Source of the DNA: Argentina anserina
Taxonomy: Eukaryota > Streptophyta > Magnoliopsida > Rosales > Rosaceae
Length of the DNA stretch: 64,000 nucleotides
Assembly: GCF_933775445.1 (NCBI RefSeq)
Contig: NC_065877.1
Location: 33,232,001-33,296,000 of the forward strand
Reading direction: 5' to 3'
The notes beneath the pieces were generated by a model that saw only the letters and a program-made list of their open reading frames with translations, did not search any database and had not been told where the DNA came from. The position numbers and the translations under genes are program-made. Positions 62,548-64,000 of this stretch are shown piece by piece. Each line of letters begins with the position of its first letter. Within the stretch, counting starts at the first letter, position 1.

Positions 62548-64000
62548 CGTTTAAAGCTTTATAATTTAGAGAATCGAAAGAATTCCAATTCAATTGATCA
62601 ATAATGGGATCATGGGGTTTAGTCATTTTTTTCCCATCTCAAACCTTTTTTGTTAATCACTAATCGATTGGGTTTAGTTTATTATTATAAACTAATTAGG
62701 TGCTCTGAGTCTGGGTGAGTAATTGAATCTAAAGGATGAGCCAGTTGGGAAATTGGCGAGAGAAGCTTAAAGATTAACATTTGATGTGGGACTAAAGTTT
62801 CATTATAGTTGAACAATACTATCTTATTATAAATGGTTAGAAAATGGTTTAAACGTCATGTATCATGTAATGGTTACTTAGCTATATGCTGACTGCTTTT
62901 AAAATTTCACTATTTCCAGCTTTGGGTTGTGTTTGATTATATTTTTTTGGGTGCATATCTTGGTGGTTGATGACTTGATGGCTTCTATTGTTTTCTATGC
63001 TTGCTTCTTCTGTTGATACTTTGAGTTCATGCTGAGAGAGAAGAAATGATTGGCGGCAACTCCCTTTCCTTTTTCAATCATAAAGGTATAACCTCAATCT
63101 ATTTGGTGTCATTTACTCAATCCTCTATAGCTTCTAGATATTCTAAGAAGTAGCAAGCTGCAAATCATTAAAAAAAATAGCCCATGTGTGCTTCAGTTTA
63201 GATTAACTTCATCAATTTAGACACATTTAATGCTCATTTAACCTCTCATGCCAAAAGTATAGAACATGAGCCAGTTTTAATAATGTTCATTTAAACCCTG
63301 CTTTTGTATATCATGTTTATAACAAAGTGACTGCTATGAAGTTATCAATCATGAGGTACAACTCATTCTCAACAGGAACCAATTATGCCTTCTTTTTTTT
63401 GCATTTGTTGTTGTTTTGGGGGTATGAAATAAGTTGCTTTGTGAAACGAGCAATGTGGCTTATTTGGCATAAAACTGTTACTCATTTGAATTCATTATTC
63501 CAGTTCAGTACCTTACTTTAACACTTGATGGCTTCAAGTCTGTTTAAAGGGATCATGGACCAATAATTAGTATCAAAATATCAGTTCTGTTATATAAAGA
63601 GACAAAACTAAACTAATTCAGTTATTTCTTCTTGAATTGAGAAAATTTTCAATTGTAGTAGTTATATAAATAGAGATGTGATACCTTTCCACTTATACTG
63701 GTTTTTGACTGAATGAAACATATGATTGCATTTGAAGGACTTGCTGGATTCGAAGAGAGCATTGAAGATGATTAACTTAAAGGTATGCTTACTGGGAGAT
63801 TTGGTTTGGGAGAAGAATGTTAAATGCCGGGTAGCTGCAAGGCCTTGCTTCATGTATGCTATAAATTACTTATATGCTCTGTGTACAGTTTTAAGAAAAT
63901 TCATTGTTTAATTTATATGCAGCCACCTTTAGGGTAATTTTCACCCTCAAACTGGAACAAATTCAATCATCTAACTCTCATTTTACATTTTTCAATCATC
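62106..64000 (+). other. Probable 5' introns and first exons of an unidentified gene leaving the right edge
   Basis: After the leader exon (to 62105) comes an intron-like stretch. A possible first coding exon starts ATG at 63046 (MIGGNSLSFFNHK, then G|GTATAACC at about 63085). A second exon-like piece (about 63738-63782, DLLDSKRALKMINLK before GTATGC) does not connect in frame with the first, so another exon may lie between or the start may be wrong. I do not recognise the product. Confidence 0.35.
62488..62545. repeat. (AT)29 microsatellite
   Basis: Pure AT run of 58 bp inside the probable leader intron of the right-edge gene. Confidence 0.97.

Overview
This window is nuclear DNA from a flowering plant. 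The genes are split by many short GT-AG introns, the intergenic DNA is AT-rich, and it carries plant LTR-retrotransposon and hAT families. Gene content and transposon style suggest a eudicot, probably a rosid; Rosaceae is my best guess from memory but is not proven here. Twelve protein-coding genes can be modelled exon by exon, with the reading frame holding across every junction used; the first of them runs off the left edge of the window.

Layout. 1-1784 (-) is the 5' end of a SWEETIE/HEATR5-type HEAT-repeat gene. 3555-6621 is a 3.07-kb solo LTR with a perfect 5-bp target duplication. 8314-9342 (-) is an intronless carboxylesterase (CXE17 type), and 12362-13573 (-) is a COX-assembly CMC1-type twin CX9C protein. 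From 14070 to 27098 lies a wrecked SF3B2 (SAP145) copy cut into three pieces. One cut is a 5.3-kb Copia element (14805-20105). The other is a TG...CA element (20540-26972) that itself contains a 4.4-kb hAT transposon (21181-25598). A 0.6-kb hAT-like nonautonomous element follows at 27888-28485.

The right half is gene-dense: a 14-3-3 (29638-30963, +), an RCC1-repeat protein (32146-36301, +), an AWPM-19-like membrane protein (36711-37464, -), an RBL9-type plastid rhomboid (37939-39948, -), a 4CXXC-R1 zinc finger/DDT-like nuclear protein (42542-45549, +), APE1 (46395-49377, +), a plant protein of unknown function (50137-52357, -), a propeller-like protein of unknown function (54605-59229, -) and an allene oxide cyclase (60336-61119, -). 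At the right edge the 5' leader of an unidentified + strand gene holds a very compact predicted RNA three-way junction directly behind a 4-codon upstream ORF.

The genes do not form a pathway or operon. From memory of Arabidopsis gene order, several match two blocks (around At5g16030-At5g16080 and around At5g38510-At5g38690), so the region looks like an ancestral gene neighbourhood that was later loaded with transposons in its left half. The most unusual signals are the nested insertions in the SF3B2 copy, the uORF-plus-junction leader at 61962-62021, the allene oxide cyclase without a visible transit peptide, and the Ser-to-Thr change at the rhomboid catalytic position.
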